Position numbers and translations under genes: made by a program
Part shown: positions 1-11,337 of the stretch, one piece after another
How the letters are laid out: every line of letters starts with the position of its first letter
Position numbering within the stretch: the first letter of the stretch is position 1
The notes under the pieces: generated by a model
Seen by the model: only the letters and a program-made list of their open reading frames with translations
Told to the model about the DNA's origin: nothing
The model's database searches: none
From: Brachypterus glaber
Taxonomy: Eukaryota > Arthropoda > Insecta > Coleoptera > Kateretidae
Assembly: GCA_958510825.1 (NCBI GenBank)
Contig: OY294050.1
Coordinates: 9,463,340-9,527,339 of the forward strand
Length of the DNA: 64,000 nt
Direction of reading: 5' to 3'

Positions 1-440
1 GCGTAGAAGGACCATATAAAAAGTTGAATTTCAACTTATACGGTTCATACTGAAGTGGACTGTATATGGCTTTTTTTGGTTACATCCTAGCACAACTATT
101 ATTTCTGGAAGTGCTTGTACTGTGCAATATTTAAAAGACAATCTAGATGATAGATTGGAGAATTTGGTTAATAATAAAACTTTAGTTAGTCCTATACATA
201 AGGGAATAATATTAGGGGACCTGTGATTTATACGGATCATATAAAAAGTTGAACTTTGACATAGGTAGCGTAGAATGACCATATAAAAAGTATAATTTTA
301 AATTATACCTAAGTTGGTATTTTGACACTTTGACACAACTTAAGGTTAAAATTTTGACAAGTTAAGTGCAAAATTCAACTTGGTAAGTTGAAATGTTGAC
401 ATAGTAAGTTGAAATTTTAACTTAAAAGTTTCAACTTGTT
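1..440. repeat. Degenerate AT-rich direct repeats
   Basis: A block starting GCGTAGAA..ACCATATAAAAAG occurs at 1-40 and again at 267-305. From about 300 to 435 short units built on AAGTTGAAATTTTGACA recur with variation. The copies are too diverged to name a family and no coding potential is seen. Confidence 0.5.
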
Positions 441-1265
441 TTTTTCTTGATGAATTTTTTTCGGAACCGTCCTTTTTAATTTCTTTCTAGTCATTAAAAT
501 AAGTTAAAATTTCAAATTATTATATTAAAATTTCGACATATCCAACTTATTTGACTTACTTCGTAATAAAACATTATGTTAAAAAATCATAATCATAATA
601 ACTAGTTAAAAAATCATAATCCTGGTGCTCCAGTTTAAAAATAGCTATATTGATATTTATTTAATCCTGATTCAAAATATGTACATTAAATATGGCTGTC
701 CATATAAAATAATAACAATGCGCCTTGGAAACAAAATAACACAGGCGTAACCCGCATTTGTGTCCTACTAAAGCGTTTCTTTACAAAACAAACAAAATCT
801 ACCCTTAGTAAACTGTCATCAAACATAGTTGTGTTATAACAAGTCATACAAATATACATTGCTTCGCATTCCTTGGTATACAATTTAAAGTAGGTAGTTA
901 TTAGTATATTAGTATATTTTAGTCGAACACCTTCTTCAGGCTAACAAGAGGCGCGTAAAATGAGCCCGGGCCCCAGAGGGGTCAGAGCTCGATTCGGATG
1001 ATTTTTTTATAAATTTTTGATTTTATGTTTTTTTAGTCATCTCTTTTTTTTCTGGGTGTATTTTTCTTATTTTTTATTTTTTTTTTTTTGGGAGGAGCCC
1101 CTAGGGGTTGAAGTATACAACTATACCCGAGCCTGAGAGCCAGTCGGGGGCCCTGTAAACACTGTTTACTGCGGTCATTTTTAATAAGCAATAGTTATTA
1201 AGAAGTTACTAGGTACCTACCTATATCAATACCTGCTGCTAAAAATATTAATTTAAGCCACTTTA
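441..1265. other. Intergenic, no gene; GC-rich remnant blocks
   Basis: No convincing ORF or RNA gene. Short GC-rich islands near 950-985 and 1090-1155 (GGGCCCC-type words) stand out from the AT background and look like decayed transposon ends, but no paired terminal repeat was found. Confidence 0.4.
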
Positions 1266-1411
1266 AGGTCTATTCAGAAGCTTGCATAAGAACATAAAAC
1301 ATAAGAATGCGATGCTGTGATTGGCTTACAAGATACATGCCGGCAAATCAAGCCAATGATTACATCGCATTCTTATGTATTACGTTCTTATGCGAGACCG
1401 TGGATATGCCC
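1266..1411. mobile_element. PIF/Harbinger-like MITE, 146 bp, TTA duplication
   Basis: The two halves are inverted copies: a left arm with CATAAGAATGCGATG is answered by CATCGCATTCTTATG on the right. The ends AGGTCTATTC and GATATGCCC are flanked on both sides by TTA (1263-1265 and 1412-1414), the TWA duplication typical of PIF/Harbinger. Related copies lie at 34491-34637 and, as fragments, at 51678 and 25606. No transposase is present, so it is non-autonomous. Confidence 0.65.
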
Positions 1412-2190
1412 TTAATTGAAAGGTTTTATAAATTATTTGCTTTTTAAATTCTGAGGGAGTTAAAAAATGTGTGTCCTTAAAAATGCTAAAAATGTTGGCC
1501 TTCGGCACTAAACTTGATTTGTGATAAAATGATCACAATTTTAATTAATGCATTTTATAAAATAATTTCTATATCAGTTACTAAGGCAAATGCAAAAACT
1601 TTATAAAATATTTATAAAGTTTTTGCATGGGGCGCTAAATATGATGTGTTAATTTTTAAGGGGTTTCGTCTGGGCCAGAGGCCCTGCAGAGCCAGAGCTC
1701 TGGCTTTAAAGTTACCCTACTGTGGGCACATATGCCAAAAATGTTTTATATTGTATTAAAAATCATCGAGTTAAAAAAACATCCAGTTAATTTGAGAAAA
1801 TAAAACAGTTTAAGTTGAGAAATTTTAATTTTGCGAAAAATGAAGAGGGTTTCTTCTTACCTTAGAGTTTTTATTAAAAAACTTTTTAATAAACTTAATA
1901 TTTTTTAATTTGATTCTAAAAATGACACTTCTTGTTCATGTTTTTGTTATAGTTTGTGCCCCAAAAAGGTTTAAAATAAAAAAAATATTCTAGGTATAAT
2001 ACAAGGGCAAAAAGGTAAATTTGATTTCGTAGGTTTATAGCCTCGGGCCGGAGGCCCTCCTCTTTTAGAAACCTACTGAATCGAAAAAAATTTCGCTTTT
2101 GTTTTAGTCATTAATTAAAAATTAATTATATAAAAAAATTAGAAATATTATCGATTATTTTGAAATTTAAAAACCTTTAGAAAATACTCA
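1412..2190. other. Intergenic upstream of the forkhead gene
   Basis: AT-rich, no gene recognised. It contains a 16-bp perfect palindrome AGCCAGAGCTCTGGCT (1690-1705) and GC-rich scraps at 1665-1700 and 2040-2062. Any distal promoter or enhancer sequence of the downstream gene would lie here, but none can be named. Confidence 0.4.
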
Positions 2191-2307
2191 TCTAGATATA
2201 GAGCAATGAAGAGTTTAACAAAACAAAATCTTAGGCGGCGCAGATTATCGTAATAGGCGGAGCCGAGAATACCCCGGCAGTTCCATTGGCCCACTGCGAT
2301 TGGGCCC

Positions 2308-2319
2308 AGAACCGGTTCT
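2308..2319. promoter_or_regulatory. Palindromic Grainyhead-type site upstream of TATA
   Basis: AGAACCGGTTCT is a perfect 12-bp palindrome containing AACCGGTT, the established Grainyhead (CP2-type) consensus. It lies just upstream of the TATA box, next to two inverted CCAAT-like ATTGG words at 2285 and 2300. Binding is inferred from the motif only. Confidence 0.5.
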
Positions 2320-2321
2320 GC

Positions 2322-2386
2322 TATTTATACGCCTGCCCAGGTTAAAAACTATCAGTTGAGCCTAACGTTTATAAGCGAGTGGTCGT
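2322..2386 (+). promoter_or_regulatory. Core promoter of slp-like gene: TATA, Inr, DPE
   Basis: TATTTATA (2322-2329) lies 32 to 25 bases upstream of the A in TCAGTT (2352-2357), a perfect insect initiator (TCAKTY). Taking A2354 as +1, GGTCGT occupies +28 to +33 (2381-2386) and matches the downstream promoter element RGWYVT exactly. The three elements are in canonical spacing, which places the transcription start at 2354 with good confidence. The predicted 5' UTR (2354-2474) contains no ATG. Confidence 0.75.
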
Positions 2387-2474
2387 AAAACTTACAAGTT
2401 AATAAACTAAGGATTAAAAGTGATTTAAATAAGTGCTGTACTTTAAAGACTATAAATTGTGAATTCGAGAATAA

Positions 2475-3488
2475 ATGAGTGATAAAATGGTGAAGAAGGA
2501 AGAAACTATCCTAGTAGTACCGACTATGGCCCGTACTCCTTTGAAACAAACGTATTCTTCGTTTTCAATCAGTTCCTTGCTTCCAGAAACGGTTTTGGAA
2601 GCTCCAGAGCAAGTTCCAAAATCTCCAGAACAAACTTCAGAAACCGAAATAAGTGATTCCGACTGTGATTTGGATGTAACTGGCACACCTCCACCCCTAG
2701 ATTGTTCCAAATCTTCCGAAGATAGAGATGGTGATAAGAAATCAAATGAAAAACCACCCTACAGTTATAATGCTTTAATCATGATGGCTATAAGAAACAG
2801 TCCCGAAAAACGACTTACTTTAAATGGTATCTACGAATATATTATGACTAACTTTCCTTACTACAAAGACAACAAACAAGGTTGGCAAAACAGTATCAGA
2901 CATAACCTAAGTTTGAATAAGTGTTTTGTCAAAGTACCCAGACATTACGATGACCCAGGAAAAGGCAACTACTGGATGCTGGATCAATCCGCTGAAGACG
3001 TTTTTATCGGTGGTACGACTGGCAAACTTAGAAGAAGGTCGACAGCCGCTTCCAGATCCAGACAAGCAGCTTTCAGAAGGACTTTGTCGCTTTACAACCC
3101 AATACAACCAATGTATCCAGGTTTTTACCCACACAATCCAGCTTTGTTGGCTGCTTACAGGTATAATCCATATTTACCTAGTGCACAGCCCACGATTCCT
3201 GTGATGCCAAGGCCCAATATGGGACAAATGCCACACCATCCTGCTCAGTTTTCCATGGAAAGGCTTTTGGCACAAACTACTCCCTTGGATATTGCTTCTT
3301 CGCCCTTCTTCAGGCCTCAGATGGATATATACGGTAACTTTAGGTTACCTAGTCATCACCATATGAACCAAATGATGGGTCAGCCTATGCCCTTATCACC
3401 TACTAGTTCGTCTAGTTCACCAGAGCCTAGAACCACACCGGAACACACGATTTTTAAACCAATTACTTTGATTTCACGGCAAAGTTGA
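2475..3488 (+). CDS. slp: Forkhead transcription factor, sloppy-paired/FoxG type
   Basis: A 337-residue nuclear DNA-binding protein, complete and intronless within the ORF. Residues 93-188 form a full forkhead domain starting [15 protein letters not shown], with recognition helix [13 protein letters not shown] (139-151) and the wing-2 segment [13 protein letters not shown] that marks the FoxG class. FSISSLL at residues 30-36 matches the eh1 motif that recruits Groucho, so a repressor role is expected. The N-terminus is acidic and Ser/Pro-rich; the C-terminal third is rich in Pro, Met, His and Ser. In insects the family (slp1/slp2) acts in segmentation and head and neural patterning. TAA directly precedes the ATG in frame, so the start is Met1 or Met5. 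Codon use is more GC-rich than the flanks. Whether it is orthologous to slp1 or slp2 cannot be decided here; no second slp lies in the window. Confidence 0.95.
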   Translation: MSDKMVKKEETILVVPTMARTPLKQTYSSFSISSLLPETVLEAPEQVPKSPEQTSETEISDSDCDLDVTGTPPPLDCSKSSEDRDGDKKSNEKPPYSYNALIMMAIRNSPEKRLTLNGIYEYIMTNFPYYKDNKQGWQNSIRHNLSLNKCFVKVPRHYDDPGKGNYWMLDQSAEDVFIGGTTGKLRRRSTAASRSRQAAFRRTLSLYNPIQPMYPGFYPHNPALLAAYRYNPYLPSAQPTIPVMPRPNMGQMPHHPAQFSMERLLAQTTPLDIASSPFFRPQMDIYGNFRLPSHHHMNQMMGQPMPLSPTSSSSSPEPRTTPEHTIFKPITLISRQS

Positions 3489-3649
3489 TTTTTTTAAAAT
3501 TGTTTAAATTTTTATTGATCTCATGGACAATATCCAGTCGTTTTGTAAATTGTAAATTATTGTTTTTAGTTAAAACTTTTATTGTGATCTTAGACATGTA
3601 AGAAAATCTTTAATGTACAGTATTATAGATATAATTTATATAACAATAT

Positions 3650-3655
3650 ATTAAA
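3650..3655 (+). terminator. Candidate poly(A) signal of the slp-like gene
   Basis: ATTAAA lies about 160 bases after the stop codon and is followed by a T-rich, GT-containing tract at 3680-3706 that could be the downstream element. An alternative AATAAA lies at 3912-3917. Only transcript ends could decide. Confidence 0.4.
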
Positions 3656-3699
3656 TATTTATCATCAAAATTAATACCATGTTTTATTTATTGTTTTTA

Positions 3700-5780
3700 T
3701 TTTTCAGGTTAAAAGATTAAGAAAAAATACACACAAAAAACTACCTATAAACTAGGAAAAAAACTATACGAATATTATTGAAAACAAATATCAATATAAG
3801 CACGGTATTTAACTAAATATTTACAAACAAAAGTATCTATAAGTTTCACAAAAATAACTTTAAAAAAAGTTCTGTCGAATGTGAGTTATTTATAACTTTT
3901 GTTTTTTTCTAAATAAAATATTTTTTTGTGCATTTATAAACTAAATGTTACAGTATAGTAATGAAAAATAGTTAAATTATATGTTTATGAATACACTAAA
4001 AATATATGAAGAATATAAAAATTAAAATGAACTGGAATATTGAAAAAGAAAAATATTTTTTTTATAAATTGTATAAAATAATATTTTGGACACTTGCCTT
4101 GCAAAGTAAAACCCAAATTTCCAGAAAAAAGAGTCATTAATGCTCATAATCTCATGTATTGTATTTTAATGTCTATGAAAAATTACATAATACAATGTTG
4201 ACAAAATTAATTTCCCTAAATTTTACACTAATTCTTCACAGTCCTTTTTTTATTTTGGAAAATAGGATCACCCAAAAGTATCAAACTGTGCCAGTGCAAT
4301 ATAATGTTTTTGAAACAGTAAAAACTCCAGGAAGTTTAGGTAGATTATCCTTAAAATTTTGGCCATTAAGTGGCCAAATTGAATAAAATCATAAAATTAT
4401 ATGGTCTTTTAGAAATGTCACAAATCGTTTTAAATTTCTTAGAAAATCAGTTTTCTAATTTCCAAGTACATTTTTTATTTACAGTTTTACAACTACCAAT
4501 ATAAAATTTGTTTGTATGTTTCTTCCATAATGGTTAGATTTATGGTCAATATCAAAGTGTGGTCAGTGTCATTGCCACAAGCATATAAAACTGGAACTGG
4601 TTATTTTAATTTTTTTCCAAGCTGGTACCTGATCTAAATTTTGAAGGTGACTATTTTACAAGTACCTACTTATAAATTATACTAATATTTTAGCCGATTT
4701 TAGCTAGTGCAATTTTCACCTTGTTGAAAAAATTATGAAATAGTCCATCAAAATAACCTTCTATCGTACAGCTTGAGTTCTTAGATAATTTTGTTCTGAC
4801 ATATTAAAAATGTTGATTTAAGGAAATTGTTCTCGTTCATTTCCCAGCAAAATGCTTATAACAAAATTATCAATAATTCAACATGCACTAAGGATATTAC
4901 TGTTAAAAATTTCACTTTTTTAAAACCGGTAAATTACACAGGTCTACGAAAAAAAAATTGCGGATTTTCAATTTAAAAATCTTTCTACAGCATAGATTTC
5001 GAGTAAATCCCGGTTGTTGTATTAGAGATCGGTTATACGAGCCCAAAAAAGTAAACTTCGGATTCATCTGAGGATAAATTTAAATCGTGGGTTAGGATGT
5101 GGGGCTCACGTAGATGCCATTTTATTGAAAATCGGTTACGATTTCAGGGAGCAAAATAGTGGGGGCGCCTTGGTTTTAATTATATGCTTTTCATTATCGC
5201 TCATAACTTGGGCATTTTGTAAGAGAGTTTCATTAATTTTTTGTCTTTTCCTAAGCTTTAGGGTTCTACAAATAATAAAATGCTTAAAATCCAGCGTTAG
5301 CTGAGGGGGGCGGCCAGGGCAGACAAAAACTCGAAAAGCAGGTTATCGCTCCTGGTCGCCCCCTTAGTCTTTTAAGGATAAAAATATACATTTTAATTAT
5401 ATAGAGATTATCTACAAAGATTATTTTAAGACCAAAATTAAAAAGAACTATTAAGTAGTATAATGAGACCTTTTTTTTTCTATAATAGCTAGTTTATATA
5501 ATAGCTAAATAGTTCACTTATTTTAAGTAAGTGTTCAAAATAAAAACATTTAAAATTTAATTAAAAAATTCTACAAAATAAATTACAAATAATAACAATA
5601 AAGATTTTTCATGATCTTTTTAGTCAAACTAGAAAGTTTGTTATTACTTTTTATTATACCCACTCCTTGCAGAGGATTATACCTTTACTTCAGACCCCGA
5701 AAAAGAAAGATTTTGTCAAAAATCAATTTTTGTACCATAGTGCGTTATATATATATTGGTAAGGACACGAAGGGTATTTA
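3700..5780. other. Intergenic 3' of slp-like gene, no gene seen
   Basis: AT-rich sequence without recognisable genes. A GC-rich block at about 5280-5365 contains an inverted pair (GGGGGCGGCCAGG and CCTGGTCGCCCCC), a likely small foldback remnant. Confidence 0.4.
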
Positions 5781-6240
5781 AATTTAAAAAATTCCTCCCA
5801 AAAATAAAAAAAGTTATGGGGGGCTATATATTTAAAAAAAATAGAAAATAGTAAAAGAAAATCTCCGAAAAAGTCCAAATTCATTTATTTTTTTCAAGAA
5901 AAATTATATTTATTAAAAATATCAATCTTACTAAATTAAAAAATGATCCCCATAAAAACAAAAAAAGTTATAGGGGGCTAATCTAAAAAAAAATTGAAAA
6001 AAATATAGCAGGAAAAGTGCGATTTTAGGAAAAATTACTTTTATTAAATGGATCACTCTTACCAAATTTAAAAGAAATTCCCATGAAAACAAAAAAGTTT
6101 TAAAACATCGAAAAAATAGATTTAAACTTGCTATCAAAATATTTTTGCCGGAAAAATATTCTTCAATAAATGAATCAATCAATTAAATAAAAAAAACAAA
6201 TTAAAAACAAAAAAGTTACATAGGGTACCACTTAAAATTA
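5780..6240. repeat. Decayed tandem repeat, ~120-155 bp units
   Basis: The phrase AAACAAAAAAGTTA, often followed by GGGGGCT, recurs near 5811, 5965, 6095 and 6213. Similar flanks around each copy indicate about four diverged units. The minus-strand ORF over this block is an artefact of the repeat. Confidence 0.5.
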
Positions 6241-6321
6241 GAAATATCCCGATACAGTTTAATTATGTTTTACTTAAAATTTCACCACGAAAAAAAGCTA
6301 CCTGCAACTGTGATGAGTATA

Positions 6322-6589
6322 CTTATTGTCGGACTGGGCAGCCCGAGGCTAGTGAGATTTGTGACCCGTTAGGGGCTAGGGGCCCACAAGTTAATATTAA
6401 TAAAAAAAAATTTCCCTCATCACCCCTAAAGATTTTGTTTACCCCTGGCAGAAAAAAAAACTCATCACCCCCAAAAATTACTAAAGAGATCCTTGCCTCC
6501 GGCAAGGAGCCCCCAAAGTATGAAGGGCCCCTAAAGGTGGGGGCCCCGTGATATTTTACCGCTATCTCATCTGTCCAGCCCGACGCTGA
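6322..6589. mobile_element. hAT-like MITE with diverged terminal repeats
   Basis: The left end GTCGGACTGGGCAGCCCGAG pairs with GTCCAGCCCGACGCT on the right. The flanking words GAGTATAC and GAGCATAC could be an 8-bp target duplication with one mismatch, as expected for hAT. The interior is GC-rich with repeated GGGGCC(C) words and no transposase. Confidence 0.45.
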
Positions 6590-6954
6590 GCATACTATAG
6601 AATGAGAAACATTATGTATCTTCATGGCTCCAAACGAAAAATACCCCTAAAAAAGCTTACGCCATTTTTGAATACGGTTAAATCGAGGGTTAAATTCTGT
6701 TTATATATTAATCTTTGGATAACCTCTTAATAAAAGGCTCTTATGTACTTATTTAATCTGTTTTGCACAATTTTTGCATATGAAGCTCAATAATCCTTTA
6801 AGGATTAAAGCTTAGGTTATATAATTAGCTGTATTAGTTTAAAGGGTATAATTATGTATTTAAAATGGTTACATAACAGCCAAAACAAAAAGCAATGCCA
6901 TTTATTTATTTACAAAAAATAATTACTTTTGTTGTATCTATACCTAAATAAATT

Positions 6955-7030
6955 ATTTATCACTCACTGGCCCGGGCCACTGGGCAGCAAAAGCGGTCCG
7001 GGCCCCACCCAAACTGCGGGTCCCTCTCTA
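6955..7030. repeat. GC-rich repeat remnant
   Basis: A GGCCCGGGCC/GGTCCGGGCCCC block inside AT-rich sequence, resembling the ends of the GC-tipped elements elsewhere in the window. Further GGGCCC words lie at 7135-7195. Confidence 0.35.
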
Positions 7031-7231
7031 GCAACTTATTTAAAATTATTTTTATTTTATTATTTATTAATCGTGAAAGCTTACACACTAGTGTTACTAC
7101 AGTAGGCCTTTAAAGCTTTGTATTAGTTTATTAAAAGGGCCCGTTGATAATTTTCTAGAATCAGGCCCTAATTAAAAAGGAATTTAAAGGGCCCGCCATA
7201 TTTTTTTTTGAAAAAAACGGTGAGCGCCGTG

Positions 7232-7470
7232 TTTCTGGCCGTTTGGATCAACGAAAAAAAAGGAATATTATTCAGTATTGAAGTCACTATAGCCCGAACT
7301 AGAAGAAAACTTTTTGGTCAAAAAATAACAAAATGGCGGACGTTTTTCAAAAAATTTCAAAATAAGCGTAAGCCATTTTGTTATTTTTTGGACACAACAT
7401 TTTCTTCTAGTTCGGGCTATAGCGAATTCAATACTGAATAATATCCCGTTTTTTTTCAGTCGATCCTGAA
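7232..7470. mobile_element. Foldback element, ~95-bp arms
   Basis: The segments at about 7248-7345 and 7368-7465 are inverted copies; both arms contain TATAGCCCGAACTAGAAGAAAA and AAATAACAAAATGGC in opposite senses. The palindrome explains why similar small ORFs appear on both strands. The ends are not sharply defined. Confidence 0.6.
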
Positions 7471-7550
7471 TCATGGCGACCACCGTTTTTTTATGTTTAT
7501 TTTTTTGCCAAAAATGGCACTTTACAGTCTATTTTTTTAAATTTCTATTT

Positions 7551-7822
7551 TCAATTAAAAAAAAAAATGTTTTTTCGAAGAAAGTTTTTTTTCTTGTAAA
7601 ACGAAAATTGGATAATTAACCTATGGTCCAAAGTCTTTAGCCCGAAGCGTGCTTGAGTTATCATGGTCACAAATTTCCCGGACACACAGACCGGCCGACA
7701 GACAGAATTTATTTTGACGGAAATCATATTTGTCGGATATAAAACGTCCATAAAAGCAATAAAAGTGTTTCGATTTTTTTTACTAACCCAAGACTTTTCT
7801 TGGGGAAAGTAAAAACATCGTA
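7551..7822 (-). mobile_element. TIR element fragment with GACAGACC microsatellite
   Basis: The segment TTTAGCCCGAA..CTTGAGTTAT..GTCACAAATTT, an ACACAGACCG-type simple repeat and GGATATAAAACGTCC recur in the same order at 48360-48545. The right end reads AGACTTTTCTTGGGGAAAG; its inverse (CTTTCCACAAGGAAAGTC) opens the copy at 48058. No coding capacity. Confidence 0.5.
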
Positions 7823-8280
7823 TACAATACAATTAACCATAATTGATAATGACGTGGGTTGATTTCGTGTGTCATCTGGGTCATTTTCGGTTAGATGAGC
7901 ACGTAGGTGTACCATTGGGCTTTGTCATGTTGGCCTGCAGGTCAATTAATAAATTAATTAAATGTTGACTCGACAACCACTGTTTTTTACGATCAAGTAT
8001 TATACTCTTAAAATTTATTAGAAATAAAATTGTAGATATACAAGATATTAGATTTACTTTTTGACATTGTTCTTTATTGTTCACAAGGGTACAGAGTCAT
8101 GAAGAGCCCCAAATAAGCTTCAAGCTTGTGGTAGGGGCTCTCCATTGATTTTGACAAGAAATACAAATAGAATTTTAAGTAGATTTTTATGTTAATTTTT
8201 GTCTTAAAATCAAGATGCCTATAAGAGATTGTCCAACCCAAATGCTCTTCAAGACGTTTTTCGAGCACTCCGATATGTGG
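7823..8280. other. Intergenic, nothing recognised
   Basis: AT-rich unique sequence between two elements. The minus-strand ORFs here are short, lack domains and are not supported as genes. Confidence 0.4.
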
Positions 8281-8289
8281 CTACTTTAA

Positions 8290-8817
8290 CCCTCAGCCAC
8301 AGACATTCATATTCATGGAATGTTACTACAAACATGGAGTAAAAATTACGCCTCCCTTTAAACGATTTAAAAGTCAAACAATTTTTTTTAAATTTTGACT
8401 TATTTATCCTTAAACGTGTTCTTTAAGCTTTAATTATGTAAATAAAATATAACATAATATTTAAACGAGTTATTTATACAATATAATTTGTACCATATTA
8501 TTATTTTTTGTTAAATTTTACTTGGTGAGAAAATTTATTTAAATTAAATAACTTGATAGAACAAAGAAAAAAAATATTTACAAAATATTTTATTTTTCCG
8601 TACTTACAGACATGGCGTATTTTTTACGCCGCCTAATTTAAAATGACACGTAGAAAATTACTGTGCAACATGCTAGCTTCTCCTCTCGGATTTAGGGCTT
8701 AAACGGAATGTCCGATAGGCACTGAGGCGTGAAAATCCATAGTTAGTCGGAGTGAGGAGAAATCACAAATTGCAAACTATCCAGGCGTAAAATATACGCA
8801 GTGTTTGTAGCTAAGGG
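8290..8817. mobile_element. piggyBac-like MITE, 528 bp, TTAA target
   Basis: The ends are CCCTCAGCCACAGACA and, inverted, CCCTTAGCTACAAACA: 16-bp terminal repeats with three mismatches. Both sides abut TTAA (8286-8289 and 8818-8821). TTAA duplication with CCC-starting ends is the piggyBac signature. No transposase is encoded. Confidence 0.75.
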
Positions 8818-9366
8818 TTAAGTTGGCTTACTACTTTTGGCAAATTCTTTTTACTTTTATATTTTAAAATTCCAAAATAAAAAGTATTTTTATTATAATT
8901 ACATTTTCAAAATGTTATTGAATATATTTTGGTAGCTCCTTTTTACAAGATTAAAAAATAAATCAAATTAAAACTTAAAACTTTTTAACAACTTTTTATA
9001 AAATGGTGGAGCTAATTTTTGAACGTCATGTTTTTTTCTTTAATAGATATTTCAAAATTAAACATTTAGGGCGAGGACATTTTTTATTATCTATATCACT
9101 TAAGTACCTATATATTAAAATTTATTATTATTATACGCCGCATACAAAATATTAATTAGAATTGATTAAAACCGAGGTCCAGTTCAATTATTATTTAAAT
9201 AGGTACAAATGAATCTAACGCAAGTAGGTGTTTAATAATAAGCATTAATAATAAAATTGAACAACATATAATTGGTGTCCATTTAAAAGAAATGAACATT
9301 TATTGTTGTTTGTCTCCTCACTGATATATCGAGAAAATTGAAGGTTGAGATGGATGAAGGAGGTAA

Positions 9367-9625
9367 ACACAGAAAATATATAAATATAATATTGTCTTAA
9401 ATCAAGAATATGGTGATTTGTAAATAACAAAGAGAATATATTCTTTTTTTATGCATACCATATTCTTATCCTTTTATATTTGAGAATATATTGTCCTTTC
9501 AAGCACACCATATTAGTATCCTTTAATGTTTAAAGTACAGTTTTGCTATGAAGGAGAATATATTCTCTTCGTTATATCCAAATCACATATTCTTGATTCA
9601 AGACAATGCTTTTTCTGTGTATCTA
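9367..9625. mobile_element. Foldback MITE
   Basis: AATATTGTCTTAAATCAAGAATATG at the left is answered by CATATTCTTGATTCAAGACAAT at the right, and internal GAGAATATATTCTC-type palindromes repeat three times. The whole unit can fold into one long hairpin. Target duplication not resolved. Confidence 0.55.
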
Positions 9626-10787
9626 TGTTTTTAAATTTACTTTTATAAGGAGAAGCAGAAAAGTCCAATAAGATGGAAGTCAGACTTTTAATACAAATGG
9701 GGTTCTGGGCCCTAAAATAGCCTGTCAACTAATTGCAACCTGTTCTAGACCATCAAGTAACAGACAGCTATGCTTGTGTCTTTTAAGATGACTTTGCAAG
9801 AAAGAAAAGTGAAGCTGTACTCACCACAGGACCAAAACCATGCTGTGGAATATTATACTCCATAGCCAGTCACAACTCGTGACTCACGAGGTCAGGAGAG
9901 ATGTATCTAAAATGAGGGAAGCTAAACTTTTGTAGGGGGCTACCAAGAAAAATAGTTATTTATGTACTAGTGGGCAATATCGGTTTACCTATGAGTGCCA
10001 TACAAGGTTTTATCCAATAAATAGCTTAGGAATTCATATTTTTATTAAAAATTTTAATGATATTTACAAGAAAATAATTTGACAAGTGACAGTTGAGTGG
10101 GTAAAATAAATAATTATCCACTCAATAAAGTAAAAGCCACGCGGGGGTCATTATTGAGTTTATCTATTTAAAATAAAGCTGGCAATTGTCTCATTATCTA
10201 TATGTATTGGATAAAAACTATTTACTTCTATGCATAAAAAGATGAAGAAGAAAAACCTAATGCTAATGTATTTTTTAACAGTGTAAATGGTTCTAGAGAC
10301 GACCCTATTGTCATACATTTATTAGTGTATCCCACGGCTCATTTTGTGTACAAATATTGACCTCTGACAGATATACACATTCCCATATCTACCTACACTC
10401 AATTAAGAATTAAATAAGCCTGTCAATTGCGCTACATTTAAGACATTCCATTCAACAACAACTTCTAACAAATTTATGAATAATGCAGTACCTACACGAA
10501 TCTACATATTTCTCTATTTAATTATAATTATTTAACAAGCAGTGTAGATATGTGTTGCTTTCAACAGGGTTTTCTCTATTTATTTAATTTTTAAAATACG
10601 AACCAAATAGTTTTTGTGTTTATGTTATCCTGCAGAGACACCAGAGCTATACTGCCTAAAAATACTAAATAACCTTTTCAATTCGGTTTTCTGATAACTT
10701 CTCTATTAAGTAACTAAATCTATAAGCTTTTATCTTTAATAATATTAAGTTTAATATTATATAGCTATCAACTTTTTTTTTTTATTT
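9626..10787. other. Intergenic, nothing recognised
   Basis: No gene. TTTTATCCAATA near 10011 is answered by TATTGGATAAAA near 10207, hinting at another small TIR element, but the ends could not be confirmed. Confidence 0.35.
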
Positions 10788-10983
10788 AATAGAAAAATAG
10801 ATAAGGACAGAAATTTTTAATTTTAAACAAAATTATAAAAATATTAATTTATTATTAATTAGATTAGGAGAGGTATGCGTAGTTTTCTACATCTAGAAAT
10901 AGATGGAGCACAAGTCTACATCAATCTAATGGCTATATTCCTTTTGCGAGTAAAGTCTAAAAACGTTTTCTTAATCAGCGTGC

Positions 10984-11048
10984 AGAGTTGACTCTTGGTA
11001 CTGAAGAGGGCCAGCAGCCCGAAACTGTCAGTCTACCAATATCACTCT
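10984..11048 (+). ncRNA. Hammerhead ribozyme, type I, intact core (copy 1)
   Basis: Stem I pairs TTGGTA (10995-11000) with TACCAA (11034-11039) and continues after an internal loop with AGAGT (10984-10988) and ACTCT (11044-11048). The core CTGAAGA (11001-11007) fits CUGANGA. Stem II is GGGC/GCCC with loop CAGCA. GAAA (11021-11024) follows. Stem III is a very short ACT/AGT, and the cleavage triplet GTC ends at 11033. Every invariant core base is present, so self-cleavage between 11033 and 11034 is predicted. Confidence 0.85.
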
Positions 11049-11337
11049 GTACGATGATTAGAAAATAGATTGATGGAATAATAAATTAATATTTTTATAA
11101 TTTTGTTTAAAATTAAAAATTTCTGTCCTTACTAATTTTACGTCTAACCACCCGTTAGTGGTACTATGTGCTTGAGACACACAAGTCTTCAACTTGCTAC
11201 CATTCAAAGTCTCCAGATTAGGAGAGGTATGCGTAGTTGTCTACATCTAGAAATAGATGGCGCACAAGTCTACATCAATCTAATGGCTATATTCCTTTTG
11301 CGAGTAAAGTCTAAAAACGTTTTCTTAATCAGCGTGC

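Noticed and set aside
2450..3204. Small ORFs on both strands overlapping the slp-like gene
   Set aside because: Shadows of the 337-codon forkhead frame; none has domain content.
7208..7483. Two ORFs on opposite strands with similar peptides
   Set aside because: They are the two arms of a foldback element read in opposite senses.
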